Positions 9,336 through 21,203 are shown, counted from the first letter of the stretch. The stretch is DNA of 64,000 nt from Mesorhizobium neociceri (GCF_013520985.1 NZ_JACDTY010000005.1:186001-250000), one strand, 5' to 3'. Numbers and translations: made by a program. Notes: generated from the sequence alone by a model not told the origin.

Positions 9336-10796
9336 ATGTCGTCCTTGCTCGTACTCGCCATAATCATTGCCATCGGCGTGGTCGCCTTCGTGATCGGCCG
9401 CCAGCGCGCCGCGGCGCAGGATACCGGCAAGGTAAAGCCGCATTCGCGCGCCCATTATCACGGCTGGTGGGCCTTTCTGCTCGCCGTCCTGCCTGCCGTC
9501 CTGCTGCTTGCCGTCTGGGACATCGGCTCGTCCTTCTATCTTGACCGGCACATCCATGCCGCTCTGCCCGAGCGCACCGCTGACTCCAAGGTCGCCAGCG
9601 AAGCGCTCGACGCCAGCCTGGTGAAGAGCCTCGCCAAGGGCCTGCGTCGGCTCGATGCCGGTACGCCGCTTCCCGCCACCTTCGCTGAATTGCAGCCGCT
9701 GCTCATTGCCAAGGGCGTGGCGCTGGCCAGCGATACGCAGGATTACATGATCCCGATCGCCGTCGACGCGAACACGGTCCAGGACAGGCTCGGCCTGTTC
9801 GGCGCCGTCGTTACCTTCGCCCTGTCAATCGCCGGCGCCTTCTATGCGCTGCGGCAGATCGCGCCGCGCGCCAGGGCGCGCAACAATGTCGAGAGGCTGA
9901 TGCTGTGGGGGCTGCTTGCGGCGTCGACCATCGCCATCCTGACCACGGTCGGCATCGTGCTGTCGATGCTGTTCCAGACCATCACCTTCTTCGAAAGCGT
10001 GTCGCCGATGAGCTTCTTCTTCGGCACCGTGTGGGACCCGCGTTTCGCCGCCGCCGGTTCCGGCGGCAGCCAGGGCCAGTTCGGCCTGATCCCGCTTCTC
10101 GCCGGCACGCTCTACATCGCCGCCGTCGCTCTTCTGGTGGCCGTGCCGGTCGGGCTGATGTCGGCTGTCTACATGTCCGAATATGCCTCGCGTAGCGTGC
10201 GCTCAGTGGTCAAGCCGGCGCTGGAATTGCTGGCCGGCATCCCGACCATCGTCTACGGCATCTTCGCCGTGGTCACGCTCGGGCCGTTCCTGCGCGATCT
10301 GTCGGCGGCGCTCACCGGCGGCTCGCCCTTCATCCAGGGACAGAGCATCTTCACTGCCGGCCTGGTGATGGGCGTCATGCTGATCCCGGTCGTGTCCTCG
10401 CTGTCCGACGACATCATCACCGCAGTGCCGCGCGCCATGCGTGACGGCTCGCTCGGCCTGGGCGCCACGCGCTCCGAGACGATCAAGCGGGTGATCCTGC
10501 CGGCCGCACTTCCCGGCATCGTCGGCGCCATCCTGCTGACGGCGTCGCGTGCCATCGGCGAGACCATGATCGTAGTGCTGGCGGCCGGTGTCGCCGCCAA
10601 TCTCACCGCCAACCCGTTCGAAGCGATGACCACCATCACCGTCAAGATCGTCAACCAGCTGACCGGCGACCTTGAGTTCAATTCGCCGCAGACGCTGGTC
10701 GCCTTCGCGCTCGGCCTGACGCTGTTCGCGCTGACGCTGGTGATGAACATCGTCGCCCTCTACATCGTGCGCAAGTACCGGGAGCAGTACGAATGA
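9336..10796 (+). CDS. pstC: Phosphate ABC transporter permease PstC
   Basis: A 486-residue inner-membrane protein. The N-terminal roughly 170 residues hold two extra membrane segments (residues 2-20 and 45-65) with a periplasmic stretch. The C-terminal part is the usual six-helix permease with the cytoplasmic coupling loop (GLGATRSETIKRVILPAALPG, near 380-400). ATG 9336 is used with GGGGTGGG upstream; a TTG at 9291 is in frame but has no ribosome site. It pairs with PstA to form the phosphate channel. Its stop overlaps the pstA start by 4 bases (translational coupling). Confidence 0.93.
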   Translation: MSSLLVLAIIIAIGVVAFVIGRQRAAAQDTGKVKPHSRAHYHGWWAFLLAVLPAVLLLAVWDIGSSFYLDRHIHAALPERTADSKVASEALDASLVKSLAKGLRRLDAGTPLPATFAELQPLLIAKGVALASDTQDYMIPIAVDANTVQDRLGLFGAVVTFALSIAGAFYALRQIAPRARARNNVERLMLWGLLAASTIAILTTVGIVLSMLFQTITFFESVSPMSFFFGTVWDPRFAAAGSGGSQGQFGLIPLLAGTLYIAAVALLVAVPVGLMSAVYMSEYASRSVRSVVKPALELLAGIPTIVYGIFAVVTLGPFLRDLSAALTGGSPFIQGQSIFTAGLVMGVMLIPVVSSLSDDIITAVPRAMRDGSLGLGATRSETIKRVILPAALPGIVGAILLTASRAIGETMIVVLAAGVAANLTANPFEAMTTITVKIVNQLTGDLEFNSPQTLVAFALGLTLFALTLVMNIVALYIVRKYREQYE

Positions 10797-12109
10797 CCGA
10801 CATCCCCCTGGACACGATGGCCGGTGCGGTTGCGCGTCCGCGCCGCGACATTGGGCTGAAGGCCCGCTACGCCGCCGAACGCCGGTTCCGCATCTACGGT
10901 GTGATTGCGATCTCGGTCGGCCTGGCGTTCCTGGCCATCATGCTGATCACCATCGTCTCGAAAGGCTACACCGCCTTCTGGCAGACCACGGTGACACTGC
11001 CGATCAGCTTCGACGAGAAGGTCATCGATCCCTCGAACAAGCGCGCCACCGATCCGAGCGTGCTGATCAAGGCGAACTATCCCAAGCTTGCCGAGAACGC
11101 GCTGGTGGCCAAGCTCGGTATCGATCCGGCCAACAAGCCGATGATGCTCAAGCTCAAGGGCTTCCTGTCGGAAGGCGCCCGCGTCCAGCTGCGCGACATC
11201 GTTTCCGCCGATCCGTCGGTGATCGGCACGACGCGCGACGTCAACATCCTGGCCGCCGCCAATCTCGACTCGGCCTTCAAGGGCCAGATCGACCTCAGCG
11301 TCGATGAAGCGCGCCGCAAGGTGTCCAACCAGCAGATCGACTGGATGAACAAACTCAAGGCCGATGGCGTGATGGCTGAGCATTTCAACACCGGCCTGTT
11401 CACCTACGGTGCCTCCAGCCGGCCCGAGACGTCGGGCATGGGCGTGGCCATCATCGGCTCGTTCTACATGATGGTGATCGTGCTTGTGCTGGCGCTGCCG
11501 ATCGGCGTCGCCGCCTCCATTTATCTCGAGGAATTCGCCAAGAAGAACCGCTTCACCGACCTCATCGAAGTCAACATCAACAATCTGGCGGCGGTGCCGT
11601 CGATCGTCTTCGGTCTGCTTGGCCTTGCGGTGTTCATCAACTTTCTCGGCATGCCGCGCTCGGCCGCCTTTGTCGGCGGCCTGGTGCTGACGCTGATGAC
11701 GCTGCCGACCATTATCATTGCCACGCGCGCCGCGCTCGCCGCGGTGCCGCCGTCGATCCGCTCGGCAGCGCTTGGGCTTGGCGCCTCCAAGATGCAGATG
11801 GTGTTCCAGCACATCCTGCCGCTGGCCGCTCCCGGCATCCTGACCGGCACCATCATCGGCCTGGCGCGTGCGCTGGGCGAGACAGCACCGCTGCTCCTGA
11901 TCGGCATGGTCGCCTTCGTCGCCGACTATCCGAAGACGCCTTTCGATCCGGCGACCGCGCTGCCGGTGCAGATCTACATGTGGGCAAACGAGGCCGAACG
12001 CGCTTTTGTCGAGCGCATGTCCGGCGCCATCATCATCCTGCTCGTCTTCCTCATGGCCATGAACATCACCGCGATCGTGCTTCGGCGCCGGTTCGAGCGG
12101 CGCTGGTAG
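10793..12109 (+). CDS. pstA: Phosphate ABC transporter permease PstA
   Basis: A 438-residue permease, longer than the enterobacterial form. After the first membrane segment (residues 35-58) it has a periplasmic insert of about 150 residues, of the kind found at the N-terminus of rhizobial PstA (DUF3333). The ABC permease core follows, with coupling loop [26 protein letters not shown] 10793 lies in the ATGA overlap with pstC. It partners PstC and is driven by PstB. Confidence 0.93.
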   Translation: MTDIPLDTMAGAVARPRRDIGLKARYAAERRFRIYGVIAISVGLAFLAIMLITIVSKGYTAFWQTTVTLPISFDEKVIDPSNKRATDPSVLIKANYPKLAENALVAKLGIDPANKPMMLKLKGFLSEGARVQLRDIVSADPSVIGTTRDVNILAAANLDSAFKGQIDLSVDEARRKVSNQQIDWMNKLKADGVMAEHFNTGLFTYGASSRPETSGMGVAIIGSFYMMVIVLVLALPIGVAASIYLEEFAKKNRFTDLIEVNINNLAAVPSIVFGLLGLAVFINFLGMPRSAAFVGGLVLTLMTLPTIIIATRAALAAVPPSIRSAALGLGASKMQMVFQHILPLAAPGILTGTIIGLARALGETAPLLLIGMVAFVADYPKTPFDPATALPVQIYMWANEAERAFVERMSGAIIILLVFLMAMNITAIVLRRRFERRW

Positions 12110-12126
12110 AAAAAAGGCAATTTGGT

Positions 12127-12951
<825 letters not shown>

Positions 12952-12992
12952 GCCGTCCAGCGGTTGAATTTTCAGGCACGAGGACCAGGATC

Positions 12993-13697
12993 ATGGGTGA
13001 ACATACCGTCGCCTCCTTCGATGAAGAACTGGGGCAGATCAGCAAGCTGATCCGCGACATGGGCGATCTGGCCGGCTCGATGGTCAGCGGCTCGACCAGG
13101 GCGCTGCTCACTTCGGACAACGCGCTGGCACAGCGTGTCGTCTCCGACGACGCCATCATGGACGCGCGCCAGCGTGAACTGGACGACCGCGCCATCACGC
13201 TCATCGCCAAGCGCCAGCCGATGGCCAACGATCTGCGGGCCGTGGTCGGCTCGATCCGCATGGCCGGTGACCTCGAGCGCATCGGCGACCTTGCCAAGAA
13301 CATCGCCAAGCGCGTCGGCACCGTTGGCCTCAGCGTCACGCCGCGCGATCTCTCGCACTCCATCGATGCGATGGCGCAGCTGGTGCTGATCCAGGTTCAA
13401 GGCGTTGTCGAAGAATATGCCGCCGCCGATGCCGCGGCGCTGGCGAAGCTCCGGAATGACGACGAGCGCATCGACGTCAAATACACGTCGGTGTTTCGTG
13501 AGCTCTTGACTTACATGATGGAAGACCCGCGCAACATTACCGCCTGCACGCATCTCTTGTTCTGCGCCAAGAATCTCGAGCGCATCGGCGATCATGTCAC
13601 CAACATCGCCGAAAATGCGTACTATGTGCTGACCGGCCAGCAATTGCCCGCCAATCGCCCGAAGCAGGACGAAACGGCGATGGCCACATCGCCCTGA
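12993..13697 (+). CDS. phoU: Phosphate signalling protein PhoU
   Basis: A 234-residue all-helical cytoplasmic protein of two PhoU repeats. Each repeat carries the metal-binding E-R-I-G-D motif (LERIGDLAKNIAKR near residue 90; LERIGDHVTNIAENAYY near 195). It links PstB activity to the phosphate sensor kinase and restrains phosphate uptake. It is placed 41 bases after pstB and 16 before phoB in one operon. ATG 12993 has AGGA upstream and begins at the first family-like residues. Confidence 0.94.
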   Translation: MGEHTVASFDEELGQISKLIRDMGDLAGSMVSGSTRALLTSDNALAQRVVSDDAIMDARQRELDDRAITLIAKRQPMANDLRAVVGSIRMAGDLERIGDLAKNIAKRVGTVGLSVTPRDLSHSIDAMAQLVLIQVQGVVEEYAAADAAALAKLRNDDERIDVKYTSVFRELLTYMMEDPRNITACTHLLFCAKNLERIGDHVTNIAENAYYVLTGQQLPANRPKQDETAMATSP

Positions 13698-13713
13698 TAA
13701 AGGTGAACTGCTG

Positions 13714-14403
13714 ATGATTGCGCCACGCATCATGGTCGTGGAGGATGAGGAGCCGCTAGGCGTGCTGCTCCGCTACAACCTCGAATCCGAAGGCTACCAG
13801 GTCGAAGTGGTGACACGCGGCGATGAGGCCGAGATCCGGCTGCAGGAAAACGTCCCCGATCTCCTGGTGCTCGACTGGATGGTGCCGGCGGTGTCCGGCA
13901 TCGAGCTGTGCCGGCGTCTGCGCATGCGGCCGGAGACCGAGCGGCTGCCGATCATCATGCTGACCGCGCGCGGCGAGGAAAGTGACCGCGTGCGTGGCTT
14001 GTCCACCGGCGCCGACGACTATCTGGTCAAGCCGTTCTCGACGCCGGAGTTCATGGCGCGCGTGAAAGCGCTCCTGCGCCGCGCCAAGCCGGAAGTGCTC
14101 TCCAGCGTGCTCAAGGTCGGCGACATCGTGCTCGACCGTGAATCGCACCGCGTCTACCGCAAGAAGAGCGAGATCCGGCTCGGGCCGACCGAGTTCCGCC
14201 TGCTCGAATTCATGATGCGCCATCCAGGCCGGGTGTTTTCGCGCAGCCAGCTGCTCGACAATGTCTGGGGCGAGACGATCTATATCGACGAGCGTACCGT
14301 GGACGTGCATGTCGGCCGCCTGCGCAAGGCCGTCAACAATGGCCGCATGCCGGATGTCATCCGCACGATCCGTGGGGCGGGTTACGCCATCAGGGAAGAC
14401 TAG
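13714..14403 (+). CDS. phoB: Phosphate regulon response regulator PhoB
   Basis: A 229-residue OmpR-family regulator. The receiver has acidic Glu10/Asp11, phosphoacceptor Asp54 (LLVLDWMVP) and the switch Lys in VKPFSTPEF. The winged helix has LGPTEFRLLEFMMRHPGRVFSR and RTVDVHVGRLRKAV. It would bind the Pho box at 8105-8133 and autoregulate its own operon. No phoR kinase gene is adjacent in this window, unlike the common phoR-pst-phoUB order. Confidence 0.95.
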   Translation: MIAPRIMVVEDEEPLGVLLRYNLESEGYQVEVVTRGDEAEIRLQENVPDLLVLDWMVPAVSGIELCRRLRMRPETERLPIIMLTARGEESDRVRGLSTGADDYLVKPFSTPEFMARVKALLRRAKPEVLSSVLKVGDIVLDRESHRVYRKKSEIRLGPTEFRLLEFMMRHPGRVFSRSQLLDNVWGETIYIDERTVDVHVGRLRKAVNNGRMPDVIRTIRGAGYAIRED

Positions 14404-14421
14404 GGCGCGCCGGGGCGCGCC
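14404..14421. terminator. GGCGCGCC inverted repeat after phoB
   Basis: Two copies of the self-complementary octamer GGCGCGCC (14404-14411 and 14414-14421) are separated by two bases in the gap between the convergent phoB and ROK genes. They could act as a weak terminator hairpin; there is no T-tract. Confidence 0.35.
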
Positions 14422-14433
14422 GTTGCCGGCCTC

Positions 14434-15669
14434 TCAGGCGACATGTTTGCCGGTCTTCGACTGGATACCCGGCGCGAAAATCTCCTGGTCGACGAAGCCG
14501 AGTGCGCGCATGGCGCAGCCTTCGCGGATCAGCGGCAGTTCGTTGGGCTCGGTGTCGAAGGAGATCGATTTCGAGTGCTGGCCGCCGGCGGTCTGGGCGA
14601 TCGCTTCACGCAGCGCCGGTTCGATCAGGTCGAAGGCGGCGGCGCTGACGCCGACCATGGCGACGGGGGCGGGATCGATCAGGGCGAACAGGCTGCCAAG
14701 GCCGAAGCCGAGCGCTTCGCCGGCCTTGTGGTAGGCTTCCCGCTCGGGACCGTCGGTTTCGCGGGCGCGTGCGGCAAGCGCGCGCATATCAGCGTCGCCG
14801 ACATCGACTGGTTCGGCGTCCTCGCTCATTCCCATGGCATTGCGCCAGATGGCGTAATTGCCGGCATAGGCCTCGACGCAGCCGCGCCGCCCGCAACGGC
14901 AGAGTGCGCCGCCGGGACGGTGGATCATATGGCCGAACTCGCCGCCCGAGGAATGGGTGCCGGTGAACAGCTCGCCCTTCAGCACCAGCCCCATGCCGAT
15001 GCCGTGCGAGAGCAGGATGGCGATGAAATCGTCGCGGTAGCGCTCAGGCTGGCGCCATTGCAGCGCCACCGCCATCATGTTGCAGTCGTTTTCCATGGTG
15101 GCCGGGATGCCGAACTCCGCTTCCAGTATGTCGGCGAAGGCAATGTCGGTCAGCGGCGTGATCGGCGACCATAGCATGGCACGTGCCTGCGAATCGGTGA
15201 TGCCCTGGATGCCCATGGCAATACGGGCGATGCTTTGGACATCGAGGTCGGGATCCTCGAGCCGCCGCCGCACGATTGCCGTGCATTCGCCGATCAGTTC
15301 GTCGCGCGGCATGGTCAGCGTGTCCAGCCGGCGCTGCTCCTCGGCGACCACGTGGCCGGCATAGTCGATGACGGTGACGGAAAGGAAATTCAGCGACAGC
15401 ACCACGGTCATCACGGCCGCTGCTTCCGGGTTGAGGCCAAGGCCGACCTGTGGCCGGCCGCGTTTCAGCGCACCGGTCTCGCCGGGCTTGCTCTCGGCCA
15501 GGATGCCTTCTTGAATCAGGTCAGAAGAGATTGCCGATATGGTCGAATGGCTAAGGCCGGTGGTTGCCGCAATCTCGGTCCGCGACGGCTGGCCGGCCCG
15601 GCGCACGGCCGAAATCACCATCGCACGGTTGCGACGGCGCAGATCGTCGTGGCGGATACCAACCGACAT
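14434..15669 (-). CDS. ROK-family transcriptional repressor of the adjacent sugar transporter
   Basis: A 411-residue protein with an N-terminal winged helix ([32 protein letters not shown], residues 13-45) and a C-terminal ROK sugar-kinase-like domain. The latter keeps the zinc-binding cluster ([12 protein letters not shown]) and a GIGMGLV loop. The ATP-binding residues of true kinases look degenerate, as in XylR/NagC-type repressors. It is divergent from a xylose-type ABC operon and probably represses it through the palindrome at 15850-15874. ATG 15669 follows GGGAGGA; an upstream in-frame ATG has no ribosome site. Confidence 0.88.
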   Translation of the reverse strand: MSVGIRHDDLRRRNRAMVISAVRRAGQPSRTEIAATTGLSHSTISAISSDLIQEGILAESKPGETGALKRGRPQVGLGLNPEAAAVMTVVLSLNFLSVTVIDYAGHVVAEEQRRLDTLTMPRDELIGECTAIVRRRLEDPDLDVQSIARIAMGIQGITDSQARAMLWSPITPLTDIAFADILEAEFGIPATMENDCNMMAVALQWRQPERYRDDFIAILLSHGIGMGLVLKGELFTGTHSSGGEFGHMIHRPGGALCRCGRRGCVEAYAGNYAIWRNAMGMSEDAEPVDVGDADMRALAARARETDGPEREAYHKAGEALGFGLGSLFALIDPAPVAMVGVSAAAFDLIEPALREAIAQTAGGQHSKSISFDTEPNELPLIREGCAMRALGFVDQEIFAPGIQSKTGKHVA

Positions 15670-15823
15670 CTTTTTTGTTTCCTCCCGGTCCCCCCGCGCC
15701 TCATGATAGTGGAGGCGGTCAGGGACGCCACGCAAATATTGGCAGAAGCCGGTCACGCTGTCATTGTTTATTGCGGGTCTCGAAAAAAATCGACGAGGCC
15801 ATCAGAATCCATCAGAATCGATG

Positions 15824-15853
15824 TTGACAGCGTCTCGCCGTTGGACCAGTATT
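15824..15853 (+). promoter_or_regulatory. Candidate sigma-70 promoter for xylF operon
   Basis: TTGACA (15824-15829) is followed after 17 bases by CAGTAT (15847-15852), a fair -10. The -10 overlaps the left arm of the operator palindrome, consistent with steric repression. Confidence 0.45.
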
Positions 15854-15874
15854 TTTTCGAGGCTCGAAAAAATA
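15850..15874. promoter_or_regulatory. Operator palindrome, likely ROK repressor site
   Basis: A perfect 11-bp inverted repeat, TATTTTTTCGA / TCGAAAAAATA, around GGC. A related half-site (TCGAAAAAAAT) lies at 15779-15790. Both are in the divergent region between the ROK gene and xylF, and the TTCGA...TCGAA form is usual for sugar ROK operators. Confidence 0.7.
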
Positions 15875-15939
15875 GAGCCTCTGTGTGCCGGCCCTCGGGC
15901 CAGTTTTGTGGCGCCGCGCGCGGCGCAGGGAGGACTATC

Positions 15940-16980
15940 ATGAACAGATTTGCAGCCGCCATGCTGGCGGGTGTCGCCATGTCGCTGACGCTGGTGTCGG
16001 TCGCGCAGGCGAAGGACAAGGTCATTGGCGTGTCGTGGTCGAACTTCCAGGAAGAGCGCTGGAAGACCGACGAAGCGGCGATGAAGGCGGCGATCGAGGC
16101 TGCCGGCGACAAGTACATTTCCGCCGACGCGCAGTCCAATCCCGGCAAGCAGCTGACCGACGTCGAAAGCCTGATCTCGCAGGGCGCCAACTCGCTGATC
16201 ATCTTGGCGCAGGACGCCTCGGCCATCGGCCCGGCGGTGCAGAAGGCGCTGGACGAAGGCATTCCGGTCGTCGGCTATGACCGCCTGATCGAGAACAAGG
16301 ACGTCTTCTACCTGACCTTCGACAACAAGGAAGTCGGCCGCATGCAGGCCCGCGAAGTGTTCAAGGCCAAGCCGGAAGGCAACTACGTCTTCATTAAGGG
16401 CTCGGGTTCCGACCCGAATGCCGATTTCCTGTTCTCGGGCTCGATGGAAGTGCTCAAGGAAGCTATCGACTCGGGCAAGATCAAGAATGTCGGCGAAGCC
16501 TATACGGATGGCTGGCTGCCGGCTAACGCGCAGAAGAACATGGAACAGTTCCTGACCGCGAACGACAACAAGGTCGATGCGGTGGTCGCGGCCAATGACG
16601 GCACCGCCGGTGGCGTTGTCGCGGCGCTGACGGCGCAGGGCCTTGCCGGAACGGTTCCGGTCTCGGGCCAGGACGGCGACCATGCCGCCCTGAACCGCAT
16701 CGCGCTCGGCACGCAGACCGTGTCGGTGTGGAAAGATGCACGTGAGCTCGGCAAGAATGCCGCCGAGATCGCCTCGCAGCTCGCCGACGGCAAGAAGACG
16801 AGCGACATTGCCGGCGCCAAGGACTTCACCACGCCTGGCGGCAACACCGTCAAGTCGTTGTTCCTGACCCCGGTCGCCATCACCAAGGACAACCTCAACG
16901 TCGTCATCGACGCCGGCTGGATCAAGAAGGACGAGGTCTGCACGGGCGTCGCCGCCGGCAGCGTCGCGGCCTGCAACTAA
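15940..16980 (+). CDS. xylF: Xylose-type sugar ABC transporter, periplasmic binding protein
   Basis: A 346-residue protein: signal peptide 1-23 (cleavage after VAQA), then a type I periplasmic-binding fold. Its start [24 protein letters not shown] and the motifs [19 protein letters not shown] and VSGQDGD match D-xylose-binding XylF. GGGAGGA gives an ideal site before ATG 15940. It is followed by a terminator-like hairpin and then the permease gene. Substrate by family: D-xylose or a related pentose; xylose itself is inferred, not shown. Confidence 0.88.
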   Translation: MNRFAAAMLAGVAMSLTLVSVAQAKDKVIGVSWSNFQEERWKTDEAAMKAAIEAAGDKYISADAQSNPGKQLTDVESLISQGANSLIILAQDASAIGPAVQKALDEGIPVVGYDRLIENKDVFYLTFDNKEVGRMQAREVFKAKPEGNYVFIKGSGSDPNADFLFSGSMEVLKEAIDSGKIKNVGEAYTDGWLPANAQKNMEQFLTANDNKVDAVVAANDGTAGGVVAALTAQGLAGTVPVSGQDGDHAALNRIALGTQTVSVWKDARELGKNAAEIASQLADGKKTSDIAGAKDFTTPGGNTVKSLFLTPVAITKDNLNVVIDAGWIKKDEVCTGVAAGSVAACN

Positions 16981-17006
16981 GCTTGGCCTGTTTCCATTCG
17001 ATCTCG

Positions 17007-17035
17007 ACGCCGCGGCCCAAAGCCGCGGCGTTTTC
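17007..17035 (+). terminator. Terminator/attenuator after xylF
   Basis: A 10-bp perfect stem (17007-17016 with 17022-17031), CCAAA loop, then TTTTC. It lies 27 bases after the xylF stop and before the permease gene, so it probably reduces read-through into the transport subunits. Confidence 0.75.
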
Positions 17036-17125
17036 TCAACAAGATTTGTGTTTCCGCCGTTGGCGGCTAACTTCTAGGCTGTGGTCCGGCATCCGCGTCA
17101 GACGGCAAACCGCTGGGAGGACATC

Positions 17126-18478
17126 ATGACCGACACGACCTCGACTTCGCAGGCCGACACCGCGCGTGCGTCGGAACTCGGCGCGGTCGCCCGGTTCCTG
17201 AAAGCGACCGAGATCGACACCCGCATGCTCGGCATGATCGGCGCGCTGCTTCTGATCTGGATTGGCCTGCATGTCATTTCCAGCTTCCGCCTCGGGGTCA
17301 ATCCACTCGATTTCGACAGCCGCACCTTTCTGACGCCGCGCAATCTGTGGAACCTGTCGGTGCAAACGTCCGCCGTCGCCATCATGGCCTCGGGCATGGT
17401 GCTGGTCATCGTCATGCGCAACATCGACCTGTCCGTCGGCTCGGCCGAGGGCCTGATCGGCATGGTGATGGGCTTTGCCCAGGTGCATTTCCTGGTGCGC
17501 TTTGTCGGGCTCGAGCTCGGCAATCCGTGGATCTGGGTTCTGGCGCTGGTCATCGGCCTGGCGCTCGGTCTTTTGATCGGCGCCTTCCAGGGTTTTGTCA
17601 TCGCCTATCTCGAAGTGCCGGCCTTCATCGTCACGCTGGGCGGCCTGCTGGTCTGGCGTGGTGCAGCCTGGTGGGTGACCAGCGGCCAGACCGTGGCGCC
17701 GCTCGACGCCACCTTCCAGCTGATGGGTGGCGGCCCGGCCGGATCGATCGGCGCGACGTGGAGTTGGGTCGTCGGCATCGTCGCTTGCCTTGCCGTGGTG
17801 TTCGCGCTGTTCAACGGCCGGGTGCAGCGCAAGCGCTTCCGCTTCCCGCTGCGGCCGATCTGGGCCGAGACGCTGCTCGGCACGGTCACATGCGCCGTCA
17901 TCATGGGCGCGGTGTGGCTAGCCAATTCCTATCCGTGGCCGATCGGCATCGTGAACCGCTATGCGGCCGCCAACAACATCACCGTGCCCGAAGGCGGGCT
18001 GTTCATCGCGCATGGCATCGCCATCCCGGTGCTGATGGCGGTGACTGTCGGCATCATCATGACCTTTATCACCAAGCGCACGCGTTTCGGCCGCTATGTC
18101 TTCGCCATCGGCGGCAATCCGGAAGCCGCCAACCTCGCCGGCATCAACACGCGCTGGATCACCATGAAGGTGTTCATGATCATGGGCGTGCTGGCGACGA
18201 TCGCCGCGGCGATCTCATCGGCCCGGCAGAATTCGTCGACCAACGTGCTGGGAACGCTGGACGAGCTGCTCGTCATCGCCGCCGCCGTCATCGGCGGCAC
18301 GTCGCTCGCCGGCGGCTCGGGAACGATCATCGGCGCCATGCTCGGCGCGCTTTTGATGCAGTCGCTGCAGTCCGGCATGGTGCTGCTCGGTGTCGACTCG
18401 CCGTTGCAGAGCATCGTCGTCGGCGCAGTGCTGGTCATCGCGGTGTTTCTCGACACCGTCTATCGCAAGCGAGTCTGA
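17126..18478 (+). CDS. xylH: Sugar ABC transporter permease (XylH type)
   Basis: A 450-residue inner-membrane permease of the ribose/xylose branch (BPD_transp_2). About ten hydrophobic segments run from residue 33 to the end. The family coupling region is NPEAANLAGINTRWITMKVFMIMG (near 330-355). A roughly 60-residue polar insert near 230-290 matches the longer XylH-like proteins. GGGAGGA precedes ATG 17126. The stop codon lies inside a palindromic repeat (18477-18525). Confidence 0.88.
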   Translation: MTDTTSTSQADTARASELGAVARFLKATEIDTRMLGMIGALLLIWIGLHVISSFRLGVNPLDFDSRTFLTPRNLWNLSVQTSAVAIMASGMVLVIVMRNIDLSVGSAEGLIGMVMGFAQVHFLVRFVGLELGNPWIWVLALVIGLALGLLIGAFQGFVIAYLEVPAFIVTLGGLLVWRGAAWWVTSGQTVAPLDATFQLMGGGPAGSIGATWSWVVGIVACLAVVFALFNGRVQRKRFRFPLRPIWAETLLGTVTCAVIMGAVWLANSYPWPIGIVNRYAAANNITVPEGGLFIAHGIAIPVLMAVTVGIIMTFITKRTRFGRYVFAIGGNPEAANLAGINTRWITMKVFMIMGVLATIAAAISSARQNSSTNVLGTLDELLVIAAAVIGGTSLAGGSGTIIGAMLGALLMQSLQSGMVLLGVDSPLQSIVVGAVLVIAVFLDTVYRKRV

Positions 18479-18525
18479 GCATGATCCCGAAAAGTGGAAA
18501 CCGGTTTTCGGGCAAGATCATGCTC
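18477..18525. repeat. Palindromic intergenic repeat, family B
   Basis: Arms GAGCATGATC (18477-18486) and GATCATGCTC (18516-18525) enclose a second inverted pair, CCGAAAA and TTTTCGG. The element overlaps the xylH stop codon and fills most of the gap to the ATPase gene. Similar elements are widespread in rhizobial genomes (recalled, not searched). Confidence 0.75.
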
Positions 18526-18550
18526 AAGCAAGAATCCAGGGAGAACGACC

Positions 18551-19363
<813 letters not shown>

Positions 19364-19517
19364 GACACGCACTCTCATCGGGTGATCGCCATCCTCTCAT
19401 GGTAAGCCGGCTAAATGTCTGGAACTTGATGTGCCAGCCGTCATGATGGTTTGGCCGCGCCATTGTGTTGCCGCGGCGACTTGCCCATAAAGGTTCCGAA
19501 CCGTTCATGGGCCTGCG

Positions 19518-21164
19518 TTGAAGAAGTTTTTCCCGATCCTCGCCTTCATTGCCGTCGCGCTGATCAGCCTGACGATGGCGGGTTTTGCCTACTTCGCCAC
19601 CCAGGAGGCGGCGCGGATCAAATTCGAGGCGACGGCCGACGATGCGCTCAACCGCATCGAAAGCCGCATCGACCTGCATCTGTCGCTGCTGCGCTCGACG
19701 CAGGCGCTGTTCGACGCCCGCAATGGCGAGATTTCGCGGAGCGAATTCAAGGCCTTCTTCAGCGCGCTCGACGCCGACACCAACTTCGCCGGCCTGCGCG
19801 GCATCGGTTATCTCAGGCTGGCCAAAGCCGGCGACGAAGCGGCGGTCGAGCGAGACATGTTGCGCGACCGTGGCGTGCCCCACGCTGTCTATCCGGACAC
19901 GTCACAGTCCTGGCGCACGCCCGTCGTGCTGTTCGAGCCGCTCGATCCTTCCAACGAGTCGACCATCGGCTACGACATGTTCACCGAACCGGTGCGGCGC
20001 GAAGCGATCGAAAAGGCGATGGCCGATGACGCACAGCATGCAAGCGGTCTGGTTCAACTCGGCCAGGACACGGGCGCGGCGCAGACTTTTACCGGCTTTC
20101 TGGTCTTCGTCAGGCTCAATGTGGAAACCGCGCCGGATGGCATCAACGCGTCCAGATCGTCGACTTCAGGCTTTCTCTACGCGGCCTTCCGCGCCCGTGA
20201 CCTGTTCCAGACGGCGCTCAGCCGCACGCCTTTGCTGCCGGTCAACACCGAGGTCTATGACGGCAAGGTCGACGCCGATAATCTTCTGTTCCAGTCGGAA
20301 ACGCCGCCGGTTGCGAGCTTTGGCGACAGGCTCTTGGTGACGCGCAAGATCATCGTCTCCGGCCGGCCGTGGACGGTGCTGTTTCGGCCGACCAGCGCTT
20401 TCTCGCAGCCGTCCTCGCGCGCCATTCCGGTGATGCTCGGCCTGTTCGGCCTGCTTTTGGCCGGCGCCATCGCGCTGGTGGCGCGCTACCAGGAGCGCGC
20501 CTATGACGCGAAGTCGCTGTTGCACGAGACGACGGAAAAGAGCCTGCTCGAAAAGGATCTGATGCTGCAGGAAATGAAGCATCGGATCAAGAATTCGATC
20601 ACGCGGGTGCTGGCGATCGCACGCCAGACGGCGGCGCACGCCACCGACGTAAAGGAGTTTTCCTCCTCGTTCTCGGCCCGCCTGCAGGCAATGGCGGCTT
20701 CACAGGACATGCTGACGCGCTCGCGCTGGCAGAAGGCCGACCTTGGCGACCTGTTACGCATCGAGCTTGGCCAGGTGTTCGGCAAAGAGCTTCCGGACGG
20801 GATATTGTCAGGGCCTCAGGTGCTGCTCGACGAGACGACGACGCAGGCGCTTGGCCTTACGTTCCACGAACTGGCGACGAATGCGCTGAAATATGGCGAG
20901 GCCGGCAATTCCGTCGGCGCGCTGAAAGTGGACTGGTCGTTTGAAGGGCGCGGATCCGGCAGGATGCTGGTCCTGAACTGGCGCGAGGCGGGGCAGAAGC
21001 AACTCGAAGCGCCGGCCAAGACCGGCTTTGGCACCAAGCTGATCGATCTCAATGTCACGCGTGAATTGCACGGCACGATCACCAGAGATTTTCGTGCCGA
21101 CGGGCTTACGGTGGAAATCAGGATTCCACCGCCTGACGCAGGCAAACAAACGGAGACCGGCTGA
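19518..21164 (+). CDS. CHASE-domain membrane sensor kinase, HWE/HisKA_2 type
   Basis: A 548-residue sensor. Membrane segments at about 5-27 and 303-325 flank a periplasmic CHASE domain (FEATADDALNRIESRI, RSTQALFDA, RGIGYLR). The cytoplasmic kinase core has phosphoacceptor His355 in EMKHRIKNSITRVLAIARQT and an N-box ATPase region (TFHELATNALKYG; FGTKLID). Such kinases often feed PhyR in the alphaproteobacterial general stress response, and phyR lies 3.6 kb away. The start is a TTG, since the next ATG would cut the first membrane helix. No EcfG-type promoter is seen upstream. Confidence 0.85.
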   Translation: MKKFFPILAFIAVALISLTMAGFAYFATQEAARIKFEATADDALNRIESRIDLHLSLLRSTQALFDARNGEISRSEFKAFFSALDADTNFAGLRGIGYLRLAKAGDEAAVERDMLRDRGVPHAVYPDTSQSWRTPVVLFEPLDPSNESTIGYDMFTEPVRREAIEKAMADDAQHASGLVQLGQDTGAAQTFTGFLVFVRLNVETAPDGINASRSSTSGFLYAAFRARDLFQTALSRTPLLPVNTEVYDGKVDADNLLFQSETPPVASFGDRLLVTRKIIVSGRPWTVLFRPTSAFSQPSSRAIPVMLGLFGLLLAGAIALVARYQERAYDAKSLLHETTEKSLLEKDLMLQEMKHRIKNSITRVLAIARQTAAHATDVKEFSSSFSARLQAMAASQDMLTRSRWQKADLGDLLRIELGQVFGKELPDGILSGPQVLLDETTTQALGLTFHELATNALKYGEAGNSVGALKVDWSFEGRGSGRMLVLNWREAGQKQLEAPAKTGFGTKLIDLNVTRELHGTITRDFRADGLTVEIRIPPPDAGKQTETG

Positions 21165-21174
21165 CCGGTCTCCG
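21151..21174. terminator. Hairpin terminator between convergent genes
   Basis: A perfect 10-bp stem (21151-21160 with 21165-21174) with loop CTGA; the kinase stop codon TGA lies in the loop. It separates the CHASE kinase gene from the convergent small lipoprotein gene. Confidence 0.65.
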
Positions 21175-21203
21175 TCTTGATTGTCTGACGCTTTTGAAGC
21201 TGA

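Noticed and set aside
14404..14421. Recombination or attachment site at the repeated GGCGCGCC
   Set aside because: There is no integrase or target duplication; two octamers between convergent genes are more simply a hairpin or chance in GC-rich DNA.
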